This document shows positions 12,505 to 22,700 of a DNA stretch of 64,000 bases, in pieces. The position numbers and the translations under genes were made by a program. The number at the start of each line of letters is the position of its first letter. The first letter of the stretch is position 1. A model generated the notes under the pieces. The model made no database searches. It worked only from the letters and a program-made list of their open reading frames with translations, and was not told the origin of the DNA. This stretch comes from Henricia sp. BOLD:AAB3569 (taxonomy: Eukaryota; Echinodermata; Asteroidea; Spinulosida; Echinasteridae), in NCBI GenBank assembly GCA_037783545.1, contig JBBELK010000316.1:186001-250000 (forward strand). The letters are read 5' to 3'.

Positions 12505-14152
12505 TGTCCCTGTCATGACAGATTTGTAAACTACCTCTTGAGGGCGCTGTTGCGCTTACACGCAACATGACAAGTTTATCCAACGTGGAACCTCATAATT
12601 TGCCAATAAAAAAATGCGTAATTATTCACTTCGGTAACAAGCCTAGATTTCTTGGTAGTGCTAAAAATGGGTGAATCAACCTCAATAACAGAAGCGCTTA
12701 GAGCAAAGTATTGCGACGAAGAAAAAAGATGACGAAAATAGACTACCATGACTACCGAAGTGAATACGTCACCTTTCCTTGGTTGCCTAGGCAATGCATA
12801 GTTCTGAGTTTGCCCAGTTAACTCCGCCCCCTTGGATATTGTTGCTATGCCTCACACGCTATCCCTCAAAATGTCCACACACACTGCACAAACCAATGGG
12901 ACTTTCAACGAAAAGCACAGATTCATTGGAGAAAACTCCAAGGTATTCATGTTTCAGGTCCGACAGTTATCTTAGAACACACTGAGTAAAGGGCCAGTAA
13001 TACAGGTATGTCATATCATGAAATGCATGCTTTCTTACCTTTGAACAGCGAATCGTCCGGCCTTGAAACCAAAAATTCACCCGGATCACCGCAGACAACA
13101 CTGTACAAACTGTATGTTGTTGTGAGGCAATGCACTTTGACCTATGTGGGCGATGTCTGCTAGCTCTGTTGTGATTGGTTGGCGGGTTCGGCTTGATTGA
13201 CAGGTCGGAACTATTGGCTCTAAACTAAAAATCACTGAACCGTGTCCCTGTGCTTTTGCAATGGTACTTTTGCCGACGGCCATGATGTCTATACCGGGTG
13301 TGATTTCGTTCAGATACGGCTGTTCCATATTTGAATAACATGTATTTTCATCATGTTTTATCACTAAATCAGTTGTCATTTTTAATAGAATGTCTTAAGA
13401 GCATAAAATCTAAGTGTTTCTGCGACTGAAATAGAATTTATTTGGGAGCTCGGCTCAGGAAATTTTTGAATCTTTTCATTCTATCAAGTTAAATTTAAAT
13501 TTTGTATTTTACAAATGTAAATTATTTTCAACTTTAATTTTAAACTTTTTAACTTGTATATTTAGAACAAAGAAAAATAACATTGCACTCGGAAAACTTT
13601 TTTTAATTTATGTATATTTTAATTAACACAAGTGTACTTACAAGCATTTTTGGTGTGAAATGAAGTAAATGTATATTAAAATTACAGTTTTCATGACTTG
13701 CTTTTATTTTTAAAAATTTGCAAATTAATTATTTTCTACTGATTTGCACGATCTCTCACATTCCATTCCTGGTGGTTGTCAATAGGGCCAAATGATACAA
13801 GTTATAATTTCTATAACATGGGGATTTCTGCAGCCAATTTCACAAAACCTTATGCACTGCGTAAACCCGCTTGTGCAACTTTTTACTGCATAAGCTGCGC
13901 AACATTCCTGCAATAATTACACGCAAACCTATGGGGCTTGTGCCATTTTCAAAAGTTGCACAAGCTACACAATTTTTCGTGAAATCGGCTGCTGGTGTAC
14001 TACAAAATATATTGTCTTTAAATAGCTCTGCGAAATTGGTCTGTCAAAAGAATAGTAGCAAAAATTAGGACATGCTTTACAAAAATTAAATTCAACTTTG
14101 TTAAAAACAAGGGAAAGGGATGCTGGTTTTAGGCATAGTGAGAGCTATTTCG
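12505..14152. other. Intergenic region: unc45 promoter side and SNRNP25 3' flank
   Basis: This is the gap between the unc45 start and the SNRNP25 stop, both genes on the minus strand. Bases 12600-12790 are bounded by the inverted words ATTCACTTCGGTA and TACCGAAGTGAAT, an inverted-repeat element. Bases 13200-13290 match 47980-48075 inverted (GTGTCCCTGTGCTTTTGCAA), so the open frame there is repeat-derived. Bases 13400-13730 are very AT-rich. Bases 13838-14075 contain GCATAAG/CTTATGC words of another short element. The unc45 promoter should lie in 12505-13080, but I see no clear TATA box. Confidence 0.5.
13703..13708 (-). terminator. Candidate poly(A) signal for SNRNP25
   Basis: AATAAA on the minus strand, about 445 nt downstream of the SNRNP25 stop in an AT-rich stretch. 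Other AATAAA-like words are nearby, so usage is uncertain. Confidence 0.4.
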
Positions 14153-16796
14153 TTAATACTTGTCTCCTGGCTGTCTACGTCTCTTGACAAATACAACAAC
14201 ATCTCTGTTTCTGATGCCATACCTGAAAAAGAACAGGGGGAAAAGATTTATGAGGGTTATTGGGAGTGAAAAGCATAATTTTTTTAAAAAGCAGTAGAAA
14301 TTTTAACTTGAAAACCTGAGAATGCAAATCTTACTCTTTGAGTTTCTGGTTCTTGTTCAGCTGTTCACCTTCAAAGCAGAGGGAGTAGGTTCGCCAGACG
14401 TATTTCCTGCATTGAAAAGACAGAATTATTTCTTACATTTTTTTTAAATTTACGATACAGTTAAATGTCAATTACATCTCATAAAAGTGTTTCTTTTAGT
14501 AAATAAAGAAATGCATTAGCTTTTTCATGAAAATGTAACACCTCAAGTTAAGACAAGTTCAATGCGTCCTAATTCCCATATGAACATTCCAAGATAAGAA
14601 GAGTGGCCCTTTCTGAGATGCATCTTAAGGCCTTGTGAAATCGGCCTCTGGTCATGTATTTATATCAAGTATTCTTGCCAGTTAGTACAAATTATCCACT
14701 ACCCGCTATTAAGACCTGGAATCGATTTCTCCAAAGTTATAATGAGTTAATGCGTTATCATTCCCTTAGCAACGTCCCAAGATAAGAAGAGTGAGCCTTC
14801 TTAAGACGTGTCTTAGTGCTTTGTGAAATCAGCCCCTTATTTCCTTACTATAGTTGGGACAGGGATGGGTTGTCGAGGATAACAAAAAGCGCAATTTCTC
14901 ACCAACTTATGCTAGCCTGACTCCCTTTTCTTGATTCCTTCAGTGTCACATATCGTTGAATTGCCTGCTTTAAATCTTGAACTCTTGCTCCTTGGAGAAC
15001 GACGATAGCTGGATCGAGAAAGAGATTGATTGCAATTTAACATCAGTTTATTTTTTATTTTTTTATTTTTTTCAATTTCAGTGCATGTTTTAGGGCCAAA
15101 CGTTAATAAAACAACCTGATATTTCTTTGGAAACGACTAGCAAAATACATTCATTTTTTTGATTGGAAGATTATGTAAATATTATGCAAATATTAAGGAA
15201 AAAGCTTAAAGATGACTGTCCGTGTTTAGACCGATTCGGGCGTAAAACAAATATTTAAAAGTTAAATTGCTATTTTTCTAGATTAGAAAAAGTTATCAGC
15301 TTTTATTTGGTACCAAGAATGTAAAAATCCGTCGAGGATTAATGCCAATCGATTAAAAACAAGAAATAATAAAAGGCAGGCCCTGCCTTTTAATATATTC
15401 GACAGGGTTATGACGTAAATTTACATGTACATGTACTACGTACATATGCGCGTACGTGTGTTCAGGTACACACGTAGACAGAATAATTCTGTCCCTACGA
15501 GATTTCCCGTAGGGACAGAAGGTACCTCTTTCATACAGTGGATTTTTGTCATTTTGCCTGGAAAATAGAATCACACCCAAAAATGTCCTCCTGGTTGTGT
15601 CCTACAGTGGTTTCAGATGTCCATGATTGGAAAATGATTGAAAGAAAATACTTACAACACCGTTTTTGAAGCAAAAATTTTCTCCCAAATGCAAACTGAC
15701 CGACAGATTTCCATGTTGACGTGTTAATAATTCTAGGGTGGAGAACCAGCCGGAACCTAGCACGAAACCCGGGCCGGAATTTCGGCTGGCCGGATTTTGT
15801 ACATATTGTTATTTTTACGGCTTCCGGAAATGCTCGAAAGGTCGATGGAAAGTTAGGCACAATTCTACACCCAGATGCCGCGCTTTTCAGATGATTTTGT
15901 AAAATCGTAAAAAGGAAAAATTCGATGTTTTTCCATGACCAAATCTTTCGGGGCGCTTATAAAATAAACTTGAGGATATTCTTTACCGATTAGAAGAAAA
16001 AAATTGTGGAATATTTCCTTTTTACGATTTTACAAAATCATCTAAAAAGCGCGGCATCTGTGCGTAGAATTGTGCCTAACTTTCCATCGACCTTTCGAGC
16101 ATTTCCGGAAGCCGTAAAAATAACAATATGTACAAAATCCGGCCAGCCGAAATTCCGGCCCGGGTTTCGTGCTAGGTTCCGGCTGGTTCTCCACCCTAGA
16201 ATTATTAACACGTTAACATGGAAATCTGTCGGTCAGTTTGCATTTGGGAGAAAATTTTTGCTTCAAAAACGGTGTTGTAAGTATTTTCTTTCAATCATTT
16301 TCCAATCATGGACATCTGAAACCACTGTAGGACACAACTAGGAGGACATTTTTGGGTGTGATTCTATTTTCCAGGCAAAATGACAACAATCCACTGTATG
16401 AAAAGAAAGCTGACTGACTAGTACACACGTGAACATACGCGCACATGTACAACATGTGAAGCCTGTTCACTTACGCATAATTTCTCCAGTGAATTTCTGG
16501 ACACAAACTGTCATAGCTTGTCCGTACTCCAACGCAATCTGTAGATTAACTTCTTCCGTAGTCACCTCCGATGGCAGGTCATTTAGCAAGGGGTCGTCTT
16601 GCAGAATGTCCCCTAGTCCCTCTCGTACGAGTCTCATGGCCTGGTGGTGGGTGATTTCGCTGGATGGTTTGTCACTATCATCCGGTTTGTCGGCGAGATT
16701 GTTCTGGGGTTCCACATCTTCAACTTGCTGGAATGTGTTTGGCACAGTGCCAACATGTTCGTCATGCCCGGCTGTGCTTGGTATTCCATCTGCCAT
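14153..16796 (-). CDS. SNRNP25: U11/U12 snRNP 25 kDa protein, 4 exons, complete
   Basis: SNRNP25 is a ubiquitin-like-fold subunit of the U11 and U11/U12 particles that recognise minor (U12-type) introns in the nucleus. Exons: 16475-16796, 14903-15008, 14335-14406, 14153-14222, stop at 14153-14155. The spliced product is 189 residues. The conserved core starts near residue 74 (LLNDLPSEVTTEEVNLQIAL, then EYGQAMTV) and runs through VQDLKQAIQRYVTLKES and WKYVWRTYSL to YGIRNRDVVVFVKRRRQ. The human protein is about 132 residues; the extra ~57 here are an acidic, low-complexity N-terminal extension starting MADGIPSTAG. A later methionine inside exon 1 could serve as an alternative start. Intron 1 (15009-16474) contains an 870-bp foldback element. 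The gene is head to head with POLR3K and probably shares its promoter region. None of the introns I could delimit in this window shows a U12-type donor. Confidence 0.95.
14540..14830. repeat. Inverted-repeat element remnants with duplicated AAGATAAGAAGAGTG block
   Basis: A block of about 58 bp (CCAAGATAAGAAGAGTG, then CTTAAG, then TTGTGAAATC) occurs at 14590-14647 and again at 14768-14828. The pattern resembles common short elements ending in a GGCC-type TTTCACAA terminus. It lies in SNRNP25 intron 2. Confidence 0.5.
15531..16404. mobile_element. 870-bp foldback element in SNRNP25 intron 1
   Basis: Two arms of about 385 bp (15531-15918 and 16012-16404) are nearly identical inverted copies separated by a spacer of about 95 bp. 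The outer ends are TTTCATACAGTGGATT and AATCCACTGTATGAAAA. A TA next to CAGTGG would suit Tc1/mariner-type insertion. Both arms carry the same open frame, which reflects arm identity and not a gene. High arm similarity implies recent origin or gene conversion, and a transcript would form a long hairpin. Confidence 0.92.
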
Positions 16797-17388
16797 TTTT
16801 GTAGAAGCTCAAGTTGCGAGTTTGCGACAATTATTAAACATCACCTAGCCATTAGTGTGGGAGGGGGGGGGGGGGAGGTGGGAGGGGGGGGGGGGGGGGG
16901 GGTTGGACCTCTCTGCTTTCAAGTTTACACTACACAGGGCCAGGGGTAGGACTAGGAAAACAGGTAGTTTTAGTGGACAGATAAAAAGCGCCCTCTATTG
17001 ACTCATTGAGTTGTTTTCGACAGACGGCATAGCGTAAAAAAAAAATAATCTTCGGCAAAAATAAACTGGCGAGATTTACTCTTTGGTGGATGATTTTCGA
17101 GTTGAGAGCCTTCTCTCAAAGTTCCTGAGCTGTTCTTTAGCAGACCTACTCTGTCCTCAAGACGCAGACTTGTTTGTCTAGGCCTACATCTTATTTCTTC
17201 TCTGTCTTCGCGCGAGTAGCCGGTCCTCACCGCAAGTGTGTGTGGAATATGTGGAGCGGGAACCAGTCTAATTCACTTGTTGCATGCTTCAGCCTCGCCT
17301 CTTGGTGGCGCTAGGGGTACTTTTTTGAGTTACGTGCGTACCATGCGTTCCCTGCTACTTTTGGAGACCAAAATAATGAAGTTAAAAC
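16797..17388. promoter_or_regulatory. Shared head-to-head promoter region of SNRNP25 and POLR3K
   Basis: Only 592 bp separate the two start codons, so both transcripts must begin here or in overlapping upstream exons. The most obvious sequence feature is the G-run at 16857-16904. No clear TATA box is seen on either strand. Bidirectional initiation is inferred from geometry. Confidence 0.7.
16857..16904 (+). repeat. Poly-G tract, G-quadruplex candidate, at shared promoter
   Basis: About 40 of 48 bases are G, with runs of 8 or more broken by single A or T bases. It lies 60 bp upstream of the SNRNP25 start codon and is C-rich on that gene's sense strand. Its length in this assembly may be unreliable, because such runs are hard to sequence. 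Confidence 0.85.
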
Positions 17389-18861
17389 ATGTTGATTTTT
17401 TGCCCAACATGTGCTAATGTTCTCGTTGTGGAAGAGGGTCCACAGTGCTACAGATTTGCTTGCAACACGTGCCCGTTTGTTCATAATGTGACCCGCAAGG
17501 TAAGCGCTCAACAGACATGACCGAAGTGAAGTCGGTCATTTCGCCCCCATTTTCACTTCGTCCCATGTCAGTTCGCCCCATCGCCACTTCCCCCAATCTA
17601 CACAGGAGGGGTAGATTACCTTGCACGGACACCTTAGATTTACCTTGTTATGACCTATGAAAATGTCAAAAAAAATGTTAGTTTGATGATAAAAACACAA
17701 AATTAGGAGGGAAGGTTTCAATTTGGTGAGGAAAAACGATTTAAAAAAAAAAAAAGGTTTTTTTCAGGATTTTTATGTCATGCTCTATAGACTTAGCGCA
17801 TGGAGCTGGTAAACTGATGAATGTGTATGATATTTTTTTCTAGAGGGAAAAATATAATGATTTTAGTTTTGAAATATATTACAATAGAGTTGTTCAATAG
17901 CATGGGATCCCAGTGGGTTAAATTAACCAATATTTTAATTCTTGGGAGCCAAAATTGGTGTGTTCAGAAATATTGGTTTTCATCACACTTAACTTACCAT
18001 AGTCCTTTAGTTTTACTCCTGTATATTTTTTCTCCATGTATCAGATTTCTAGCAAGAAATATCCTCATCTGAAGGAGGTTGATGATGTTTTAGGCGGAGC
18101 AGCGGCGTGGGAGAATGTGGATTCAACAGCTGGTAAGTCCGGGTATATACCACATCCAGTTGGCACAAAAATATTTTCATTTCGGCTTGAGAATCGGCCA
18201 AAAGTACAAGGTATCCTTAAAAATATTAGGGGGTACCGTGGCCGAGTGGTTTGGGTCATTGACTCGCAATCATAGGTGAAAACTTGGGGTTGCGGGTTCG
18301 AACCTTCCCCCCAGCTGCGGTACCTGTGCCCTTGAGCAAGGCACTCAACCACACTTGCTCCATCCTTCGGAAGGGATGAAAAGCCCTTGGTCCAGTGTGT
18401 TAGGTAACGGTAACGCACTTTAAAGATCCCAGAGCATTCTTTCCTGAAGAGCAAGGGGATTCCCCGGTGTCTCTGGCCATTTCTAATTCATGGGTTTCCT
18501 CACGCTTGCGAGTGATAGTGCAATGGGCAGTTTAGAGGAATCCTTGGTATGAATACCAGAAAGAAATAATAATAATAATATAATAAATATACCCACTTTA
18601 AAATTCATATTACGGCAGAACTACTGAATATTTCAAAAACAATTTTAAAAATCTGTAGAAAGGTTGAAATGTCCTCTGTGCAATGGTATTAGGTTCATTA
18701 CTTCATTGCTTCTTCGTTTTTTACCCTCACCAGAAAAATGTCCCAAGTGCGAACACGCGAGGGCGTATTTCATGCAGATACAGACACGCTCTGCTGACGA
18801 ACCCATGACCACATTCTACAAGTGCTGCAGTCCGGAATGTGGGCACAGATGGCGCGACTGA
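17389..18861 (+). CDS. POLR3K: RNA polymerase III subunit RPC10/C11, 3 exons, complete
   Basis: POLR3K is the TFIIS-like small subunit of nuclear RNA polymerase III and is needed for transcript cleavage, termination and reinitiation. Exons: 17389-17499, 18045-18132, 18734-18861. They splice to exactly 108 residues, the human length. The N-terminal zinc ribbon has C5-x2-C8 and C25-x2-C28 (FCPTC, ACNTC). The linker reads [20 protein letters not shown]. The C-terminal TFIIS-type ribbon uses C69, C72, C97/98 and C102, with the acidic catalytic hairpin [13 protein letters not shown] (D88, E89) and the invariant end CGHRWRD. The first exon is supported by protein similarity, reading frame and a consensus donor (AAG/gtaag). 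Intron 2 holds a full tRNA-derived SINE. The gene runs head to head with SNRNP25 and tail to tail with the zinc transporter. Confidence 0.97.
17525..17600 (+). repeat. TTCGCCCC-word fragment
   Basis: Repeats of TTCGCCCC/ACTTCG words like the cores of the elements at 41723-42215 and 45300-45830. It starts about 25 bp into POLR3K intron 1. No terminal inverted repeats are visible here. Confidence 0.5.
18227..18593 (+). repeat. Full-length tRNA-derived SINE
   Basis: It has an A box (TGGCCGAGTGG), a B box (GGTTCGAACC), the body shared with 8861-9130 and an (AAT)n tail at 18570-18593. About 367 bp in POLR3K intron 2, the most complete copy of this family in the window. Confidence 0.88.
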
Positions 18862-18928
18862 ATTTAATGGGTTTTCTCAGTTTATTTCTCGTAAAAGGTA
18901 TTGGGGAAATTTTATGATTAGCACTTGT

Positions 18929-19070
18929 TTAAAGGTGGTCTATTTGTTCGGTAATTACCCTCCAAACAAATTTCTGAATTATTATCTTTAAGCTTACTTG
19001 TTATCAAGATGGTATATTAGTAGTTATCATCCTGTGAATTTATTTTGTCTGAATTGCCCCCATTTACGCT
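18929..19070 (+). repeat. 3'-flank repeat shared with NAPRT
   Basis: Matches 48842-49010 over most of its length (words TTTAAAGGTGGTC, GGTAATTACCCTCCAAA, CTTGTTATCAAGATGGTA). It begins 68 nt after the POLR3K stop, in the sense orientation of the gene. Confidence 0.8.
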
Positions 19071-19404
19071 GCATGCAAGTTTGGGGTTTTTTTTGGGCAG
19101 GAGGGGAGGAAACAATTACAAAGAACAACAATTGAGGCAGAAATTGTATATATTTTTAACACTAAGAAGCATTTTGAGAAATGAAATGCAAGTGCAGGGT
19201 ACTTTTAACATGTTTAAACAACTTTTTCAAACCAGCCTACTTTAAAACCAGCCTACTTTTTAAAAAAAAACTAACTTTTGTTTCCAGATTATACTTTAAA
19301 TCGCAAAACAAATTAGCCATGGTATGGCAGACAAGAAAAGGCACAAGTTTTTCATTTTTTTGTACAGTTCTATAATTTTTGTACACTTTTAAATAATTTT
19401 TCTG

Positions 19405-19440
19405 AATAAAATCAGAATAAAGTGAATAATTATGAATAAA
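19405..19440 (+). terminator. Cluster of three poly(A) signals for POLR3K
   Basis: AATAAA occurs at 19405-19410, 19416-19421 and 19435-19440, about 550 nt after the stop. These are the first clear signals on the plus strand after the gene. Confidence 0.6.
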
Positions 19441-19657
19441 AGAATCATAATTCTGAAATGTGTAAAAAATTACTACATATTAATATTCATAATTTTCCTC
19501 AATTTATTTTGAAAGAATTCTGAAAGAATTGAAAGTGAAAGAATTCTGAATAAAATTTAGAATTCTTTCAGAATAAAATGAGAATAAAGTTTTAAAAACA
19601 ATTATGAACAAAAACAAATCATAATTTTAAAAAATTAAAAAAATTAAATTCTACACA

Positions 19658-19663
19658 TTTATT
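19658..19663 (-). terminator. Poly(A) signal for SLC30A gene
   Basis: AATAAA on the minus strand, 78 nt after the stop at 19741-19743, which would give a short 3' UTR. Confidence 0.65.
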
Positions 19664-19740
19664 ATCTAATCAACTCTAACTTTGATTCTCTTCCAATATT
19701 TACAACAATTATTGCTTTTTAACTCGCATATGTTTTGAGC

Positions 19741-22700
19741 TTAATCTGATGGTCCCGGTGTCTGTGCACACAAATAGGCCATCCCATCGTCACTGTATTC
19801 TATCTGAATCGTTGAATGCACTACGCCATATTTGGTCTCCAAAATATGACGTGCTTCCTTTAAAATATTCCTGGCACTCACGGGCTCACCGTCGTAAAGT
19901 GAAGCTAGAAAAAAAAATCACAGAAAAAATATTTAGCTGTGTAGTTTGGTGCGTAGTGGGTTCAAGTCCTACAAAAGCCAATGTGTCTGTGTCAGATCAC
20001 TTAACTTCAATTGCCCTGTCCAACCAGTGATAATTGGGTCTTATTTTTAATGGAATGGAGTGACTAGGAGCATTGCTACTCCCCCCTGGATGGGATGCCA
20101 GTCCATCACAGGTTTCCCCCAGCAGTTGGTTGGGTTTCCCCAACAGGTCGTTAGTTTCCATAGAATGCAGTGACTAGGAGCATTGCTACTCCCCTGGATG
20201 GGATGCTAGTCCATCGCAGGTTTACCCCAGCAGTTAGTTGGGTTTCCACAACAGGTCGCTAGTTTCCATGGCGTGGAGTGACTAGGAGCATTGCTACTCC
20301 ACTGGATGGGATGCTAGTCCATCACAGGTTTACCCCCAGCAGTTAGTTGGGTTTCCACAACAGGTCGTTAGTTTCCATGGCGTGGAGTGACTAGTAGCAT
20401 TGCTACTCCCCTGGATGGGATGCCAGTCCATCGCAGGTTTACCCCCAGCAGTTAGTTGGGTTTCCACAACAGGTTGTTAGTTTCCATGGCGTGGAGTGAC
20501 TAGGAGCATTGCTACTCCCCTGGATGGGATGCTAGTCCATCGCAGGTTTACCCCAGCAGTTAGTTGGGCTTCCCAACAGGTTGTTAGTTTCCATGGTATG
20601 GAGTGACTAGGAGCATTGCTACTCCCCTGGATGGGATGCTAGTCCATCGCAGGTTTACCCCAAGCAATTAGTTGGGTTTCCACAACAGGTCGTTAGTTTC
20701 CATGGCGTGGAGTGACTAGGAGCATTGCTACTCCCCTGGATGGGATGCCAGTCCATCGCAGGTTTACCCCCAGCAGTTAGTTGGGTTTCCACAACAGGTT
20801 GTTAGTTCCCATGGCGTGGAGTGACTAGGAGCATTGCTACTCCCCTGGATGGGATGCTAGTCCATCGCAGGTTTACCCCAGCAGTTAGTTGGGTTTCCAC
20901 AACAGGTTGCTAGTTTCCATGGCGTGGAGTGACTAGGAGCATTGCTACTCCCCTGGATGGGATGCTAGTCCATCACAGGTTTACCCCCAGCAGTTAGTTG
21001 GGTTTCCACAACAGGTCGTTAGTTTCCATGGCGTGGAGTGACTAGGAGCATTGCTACTCCCCTGGATGGGATGCCAGTCCATCGCAGGTTTACCCCCAGC
21101 AGTTAGTTGGGTTTCCCCAACGGGTCATTAGTTTCCACGGCATGGAGTGACTAGGAGCATTGCCACTCCCCCTGGATGGGATGCCAGTTCATCGCAGGTT
21201 TACCCCCAGCAGTTGGTTGGGTTTCCCCATTATAACCTCTAATTGTCCTCGTTATAAGCACAATGTTGTAATAACAGCGTTCTCATTGGGGTTCGACTGT
21301 TCATTGAATTTGCTTTCTAAATGCAGCAATCATTCACCATCTTGCAGCAGGCACAGCAATACACATGTAAGTCCAATGGTTACCATACCTATAACAAGAT
21401 GAACTGTGATGACATGAACACCCATCGTCAGGGACCATATACAGAGAGAGTGAACGCCCTCTACGCCGTCAATTTCGACCAATCGGCGACGAGCGTCGGC
21501 AAAATTAATTGAAGACGGTTTGGCTGAAAAATAAAATAAAAAAGTATATGGTAAAATTGGGGCTAAGCACAGTTATCTTTAAAGTAGCTTGTTTATATTT
21601 TTCCAGAAAATATATTTCATCATAACCTAAAAATCATAAAATACCTCCCCAAAAACTATCCATGGGAAGAAAACAGGAAATTTGCAATCTCCAAGTTGGA
21701 TGTGGAAGCAACAAGGTTATTGCGATCACTGCACTACTTTATGGAACGGACAAATTCGTTCACAAAACATCGGTGGTTTTTTTAAAGATATACACTGTAT
21801 TTTAAAATATGCGGGTTGAGAGCGCGAAATTTAGAAATGTTAATGAAAAGATTATGACAAATGATATGGTATCAAAATCTCAACCTCCATGGGAAAAGGG
21901 GGATTAAATGTGATATGGACACGCTATTGTAAGCAAAAGCAAAACTTGTGTGTGTAATTATAAAGATGATCCAATTGATATAAAAACAGTAAATATCCAC
22001 AGATATACAGCAGGGTGGATAAAAAAAATACGAAACCGAGATATTATTGCTAATTGTAACTAAAGTAGGGCTTTAATGAATGAACAGGAGATATCATCTG
22101 TTAGGGTTGAATCTCCTCTTTAAAATGACACCTTGATCATGTCATAATGTTTCCGGTTGACTGAGCAGTGACCAATGTTATGCAAGGGTTTAGTTATGGA
22201 TTTGCGCCACTTTCTTTAATGCATAGCATAGCCTGGACGACCAAGTATCCATTGGTAACCAAGAGGACGCCTTGGCGAAAAACCTGCGTTTTTTTTAACG
22301 GAACACATTCAGTCCTACATAACATGGGAATGCAGCGAGTTTTTGTTGAGTCCAAGGTCTAGGCGAAGGAAAACTGGTCGGTCATCCGAGAACATTAATG
22401 CAATTCAGCAGGCCCTGCAGCAGGAAGAAAGCAGCAGTCATAGACAAATGGTTTAGGACTGGCCCTAACCATGTTCAACCAAATTGTTCGGTGGTACCCT
22501 TACAGAATTGTGGCTCGTAAGACATCAACTGCTTTCTGGCGATCTTCAGAGGCGTCTTAGGTTTAGCCAATGTATACTTGATCGTCCAAACAGGCTATGC
22601 CATGGTTTAGGCCACTGGACGCCGTTAAAGAAAGTGGCGCAAATCCCAAACTAGACCCTTGCGTTACATTGATCGCTGTTCAGTCGACCGAACACATAAT

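Larger units (their letters stand above)
18862..19740. other. Convergent 3' flank of POLR3K and SLC30A
   Basis: The two stop codons face each other across 879 bp. Bases 18929-19070 are a repeat also found at 48842-49010 beside NAPRT. Bases 19380-19640 are an AT-rich series of GAATAAA/GAATTCT words holding plus-strand poly(A) signals. No further gene is seen. Confidence 0.7.

Noticed and set aside
13086..13379. A 97-residue minus-strand frame upstream of unc45
   Set aside because: Its core is shared with a MITE at 47980-48075; it has no splice context or recognisable domain.
15549..16341. Two matching open frames on opposite strands, apparently a duplicated gene
   Set aside because: They are the two arms of one foldback element, so the identity follows from the inverted repeat; the peptide matches no family I know.
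20046..21230. Regular direct repeats reminiscent of a CRISPR array
   Set aside because: The units are contiguous 109-bp tandem copies without unique spacers, in an animal intron.
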